A DNA stretch of 64,000 nt from Mallotus nudiflorus (Eukaryota > Streptophyta > Magnoliopsida > Malpighiales > Euphorbiaceae). Positions 60,615-64,000 of this stretch are shown piece by piece (within the stretch, counting starts at the first letter, position 1; the number at the start of each line of letters is the position of its first letter). A model generated the notes under the pieces. That model did not search any database, was not told where the DNA came from, and saw only the letters and a program-made list of their open reading frames with translations. The translations under genes and the position numbers were made by a program. The stretch lies in assembly GCA_947683625.1 (NCBI GenBank), contig CANTUR010000663.1, positions 186,001 through 250,000 on the forward strand, written 5' to 3'.

Positions 60615-60855
60615 CTCATGCAAATATATAATTCTATTTAAAATAATTAATATTAAATTATTTACGTGTAAATTTTTTTGAAAGTGCAAGTCCCAAGAAA
60701 ATTTTACGTAAGGTACTTAAAATAATATAAAACCATTAAAATTAATTTTAAACAAATAACAACTCATAAAAATATCATAATTATATACAAAATTATTAAC
60801 ACTGCATATCCCGATGCAGTTTAAAATATTTAAAAACTCGGGATATTACAATAAT

Positions 60856-61984
60856 CTATACTGTTTTCCAATAGAACTTAGGTTTTTTATCTTTATTTTG
60901 CATTTTGGTATTCTATGAAGTTATTTTAATTCGTGGGTATATAATTGTTTAATTTTAATTCTTGTACATAGTTTGTAATAGCCCCAATAATGGGAATAGT
61001 GATAGATTTAATTTTCTGCTTTAAAATCAATTAATAATTAGGTTCAATTAGGTAAAAATCAATGGTGACAATAGCTTAATTTAGGGTTTGCATGTAATTG
61101 ATTTAGGGTTTCGAGAAAATCACTAAAATGTTTGTTTGATCCTTTTTTATGTTTTATTTATTTTGGGTTGTGTTTTTGGGTTTTTATATTATTTTGTGCC
61201 CCAAGCCCACGCTTAGGTCCAACTCACTTTAAATAGGCTTAAAAAATGGTTTAGGACTTTAAATGATTAAAATCAATTTAGGCCCATTAGCTTAATTACA
61301 TTTTAGTCTCACTTAGTTAATTAAAAGTTGTTTAGACTTAGCTTAGCTCACTTAATTTCATTTCTTTTAAAACAAATAGACCTAAGCCCACATTTCACTT
61401 AAAATAAAACCAAGTTAAATTTAGACCCATTAATTTAACTTTTCTTTAAAATTGAATAGACTTAAGCTCATTCCTTAGACAAACTAAAATAAATAGATCT
61501 AGGCTCACTAATTAATAAAAAATATAGACCCACGTTTAGTCTATTTCTCACTTGTAAATAAGATGAAAATTTAGCTAACTTTTTAATAAAATTAACATAG
61601 TTTAGACTTAAGGACAATGCAATCTTGAGTGCATTTTTTATGTGTAATTTTATTGACTAAATGTCTAGGGTTAGATGAATGTCAAATAGGGTTTAAATAA
61701 AATTGCATGAGAGGATAAAATAATCATTTATAAAATTATTCTAAATGAACACGATACTAAGAGAAGTTAGTATTCTGTTCCCAAAATTTCCTAATTATGG
61801 TGCTAACTTTCTTTTAGAGAATCGAGTACTATCAATAAAATTATCCCAGTTATTACTCTGGGTAACGACTCCTCTTCTCCACCCTACGACTTTGTGACAT
61901 AATAATGTATTTCTAAAAATCCTAAGTCTAAACAGTATCGCGATTATTAAAATCTTGAATGCACACTAAACCTCGCCGTCTATA
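60856..61984 (+). mobile_element. 3' LTR of the Tat element, right part (end approximate)
   Basis: This continues the Tat LTR after solo LTR copy 5. It holds many CCCA..TTTAGGCCCA-like phrases and ends in a U5-like segment (GGTAACGACTCCTCTTCTCC near 61861, CAGTATCGCGATT near 61934) that resembles LTR ends of Ogre-type elements. A candidate 5-bp duplication ATTTC (46348-46352 and 61985-61989) would put the end at 61984, but the last bases are TA rather than CA, so this border is tentative. Confidence 0.5.
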
Positions 61985-61989
61985 ATTTC

Positions 61990-63607
61990 TACAAAAGTTA
62001 GTCAACTGAATCGTTATCAACTGAAATGTTATCAGCCATCTTCGAAGAAAACTTGAAGAGTATTGAGTGAGAAAGAACAAAAAGGAAAGAGACAAACAAA
62101 AGCAAAGCCCAAAAAATCTGATGGAGGATAGTCCGCTCAATACCAAAGAAACAAAGAGTACACTATAATTACTCAACTGCCCTTTATTTTTCACTTTATT
62201 TTCTATTTTAGTATGGATCAGTGATTCAAACTTTAGAAAAGTTAACAAAAACACTGGATTAACCTCAACCACACTAACTTAGTTCTTTCCTTTTCCTTTT
62301 AAAGCAAATTTGAGATCTTTTTTTTTTCTGGGTTTAAAATTTTAATGTTTTTAGAGATTGAGATAAAGAATATATCTATAATATATATAAATATACGAAG
62401 GGGAAAAACAAAATTATGAAATAGTTTTCATTCATTATTATATAAAAATTGGATAATTTAGTTATATACTAATAAAAATAAAATATAATTAATTGAAATA
62501 TAATTTTAATTTAATTAAAATTTTATTTTTTATTTTAATTAGATTAACTTCTATTTTATCTCCAATAAAAATTAAATTAACTAAATATAATTCTAATTTA
62601 ATTGAAAGTATATTTTTTATTTTAATTAAGATAACTTCTATCTTATTTCTAACAAAAATTATAATTGAAAGTATATTTTCTATTATAATTGGGTTAACTT
62701 CTATTTATATCTAATAAAAATTAATTTAATTAAAATATAATTATAGTATAATTGAAAGTATATATTCTATTTTATTAGTAAAAAAATTTATAGATTAAAC
62801 ATTAATAAATAAAAAAAAGAGCATATATCTAATATAAATCAAATTATATAAAATAATTTTATAAGTCTTATTATATTAAAAAATAATTAAAATCTAAATT
62901 AATAAATTTCATGAAACTAGAAAAATTATATAATTTGTTTTAAAAGTAGATATTTTTATAAATTAAAAATTACTAATAAAAAGTAGAGCATAAAATTTAT
63001 TTGAAAGTATATTTTTTATAAGAAAATTAGTGTAATTATCATCTTTTAATATTTTAATAAAATTTAACAAAAAATAGTTAAAATTAAATTAATTAATATT
63101 TATAATTTAATTATTAGTTGAACTGAAAAAATGGCGTCAAATTAATTTTTTTATGTAAATAAAAGTATTAAGATAAAAAATATTGAAAAAATAAAGTGTT
63201 ATGGCTAAAAAAGAATTACTAAAATTGTAATAAATTATAAGTTTAATTGGGTTATAATATTTAAATTGTTATATAAAGAAAATATAACTTTTATATTTTA
63301 AAATTTTTTATTAACAAATAAACAATAATTTTTATTATCTTATAAATAATTATGATCATAATATTTTTTTATATAAAATTAGTTTTACTGAGAAAAATTA
63401 TTTATAAAATATATTGAAGGAATATCATATAATTATTTAAATAAAAAATTTATAAAAGTTGTAATAAATTATAACTATATTAAGTTGCTAAATAAATAAA
63501 TAAAAGTGTTGTTATTTTTAAAAAAAATTTAATAATAATAATATGTTTAATTATTTATTTATTATATATCATGACTCTAATAAATTTTTTGTTCACGTGA
63601 TTATTTA

Positions 63608-63672
<65 letters not shown>

Positions 63673-64000
63673 CTAATTCTAATTTTAATTGAGTTAAAAG
63701 TATATTTTTTATTTTAATTAGGCTAATTACAATTTTATCTCTAATAAAAATTAAATTAATTAAATTTAACTTCAATTTAATTGAAAGTTTATTTTTTATT
63801 TTAATTAGGTTAACTTATATTTTATCTCTAATAAAAAATTAAATTAGCTAAAAGTATAGGTGCAATTTTATTGAAAAATATGTTTTTTTTTTAAAATTAA
63901 ATTTGCTTCTATATTATGTAATAAAATGAAATTAGATATAATATAATTTTATAATTCTTATTAGAAAAATTTAACAAGGAAAAAAAATCAAATTACAAAT
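61990..64000. other. AT-rich sequence with diverged tandem repeats
   Basis: No gene is supported. Units with TTTTATTTTAATTAGRTTAA, CTTCTATTTTATCTC and AATTTAATTGAAAGTA phrases recur at about 62510-62780 and again at 63665-63860, with irregular spacings of 60-90 bp. A (TA)n tract lies at 63611-63669. The expected rest of the Copia element and its 3' LTR was not recognised here. Confidence 0.5.

Larger units (their letters stand above)
57345..60850 (-). mobile_element. Solo LTR, copy 5, inserted in the Tat 3' LTR
   Basis: On the minus strand it starts TGTAATATCCCGAG and ends GGGTCGTGATA; the last two bases are TA, not CA. ATAAT is duplicated exactly at 57340-57344 and 60851-60855. It is very similar to copy 4 over most of its length, with two GAGCTC..TTGAC units at 58089-58152 and CCGGTGAGT after the GC-rich segment (59830-60090). 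A (TA)n tract at about 60114-60153 and the palindrome at 60243-60419 are insertions peculiar to this copy. Confidence 0.85.

Overview
The window is a stretch of plant nuclear DNA from a eudicot. The evidence is: spliced genes with GT..AG introns, a telo-box promoter on a nucleolar protein gene, an SRC2-type C2 protein, a MATE transporter, plant Copia, Tat-type Ty3-Gypsy and L1-type LINE remnants, and very AT-rich spacers with long (TA)n tracts. The genus cannot be fixed from the sequence.

Layout. Positions 1-9182 are repeat-rich and AT-rich, and are dominated by a 3.56-kb solo LTR (1400-4956). Positions 9183-23848 are the gene island. It holds a seven-exon MATE/DETOXIFICATION transporter (+), a tRNA-Leu(CAA)-like gene with a shortened T arm, a seven-exon fibrillarin gene (-) with two box C/D snoRNAs in its fifth intron, a four-exon mitochondrial ribosomal protein S9 gene (-), and a single-exon SRC2-like C2 protein gene (+). 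The exon joins of the three spliced genes were checked by reading frame; the models give 491, 308 and 391 residues. Fibrillarin and its intronic snoRNAs belong to one pathway, rRNA 2'-O-methylation: the protein is the methyltransferase and the snoRNAs are its guides.

Positions 23849-28600 hold small non-autonomous elements: two abutting Helitron-like elements, a foldback (MITE-like) element and a SINE-like unit. From 28600 to the end the window is a nest of retroelements. An L1-type LINE is split by a solo LTR. An antisense LINE RNase H fragment is split by another. A decayed Copia element is broken by a Tat-lineage Ty3-Gypsy element. That Gypsy element has lost almost everything except integrase, a 3' region with an array of 117-bp tandem repeats, and a 3' LTR. 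Two more solo LTRs sit in it, one in the repeat array and one in the 3' LTR.

The most striking structure is one family of long (2.9-3.6 kb) TG..CA elements present five times (three +, two -). Each is flanked by a 5-bp target-site duplication (one duplication has a single mismatch), and none has an internal coding region. In two cases, deleting the element on paper restores the reading frame or repeat register of its host element. Other notable structures are the duplicated intronic snoRNA, a tandem array open on both strands, and a perfect 79-bp inverted repeat beside a 147-bp tandem duplication.
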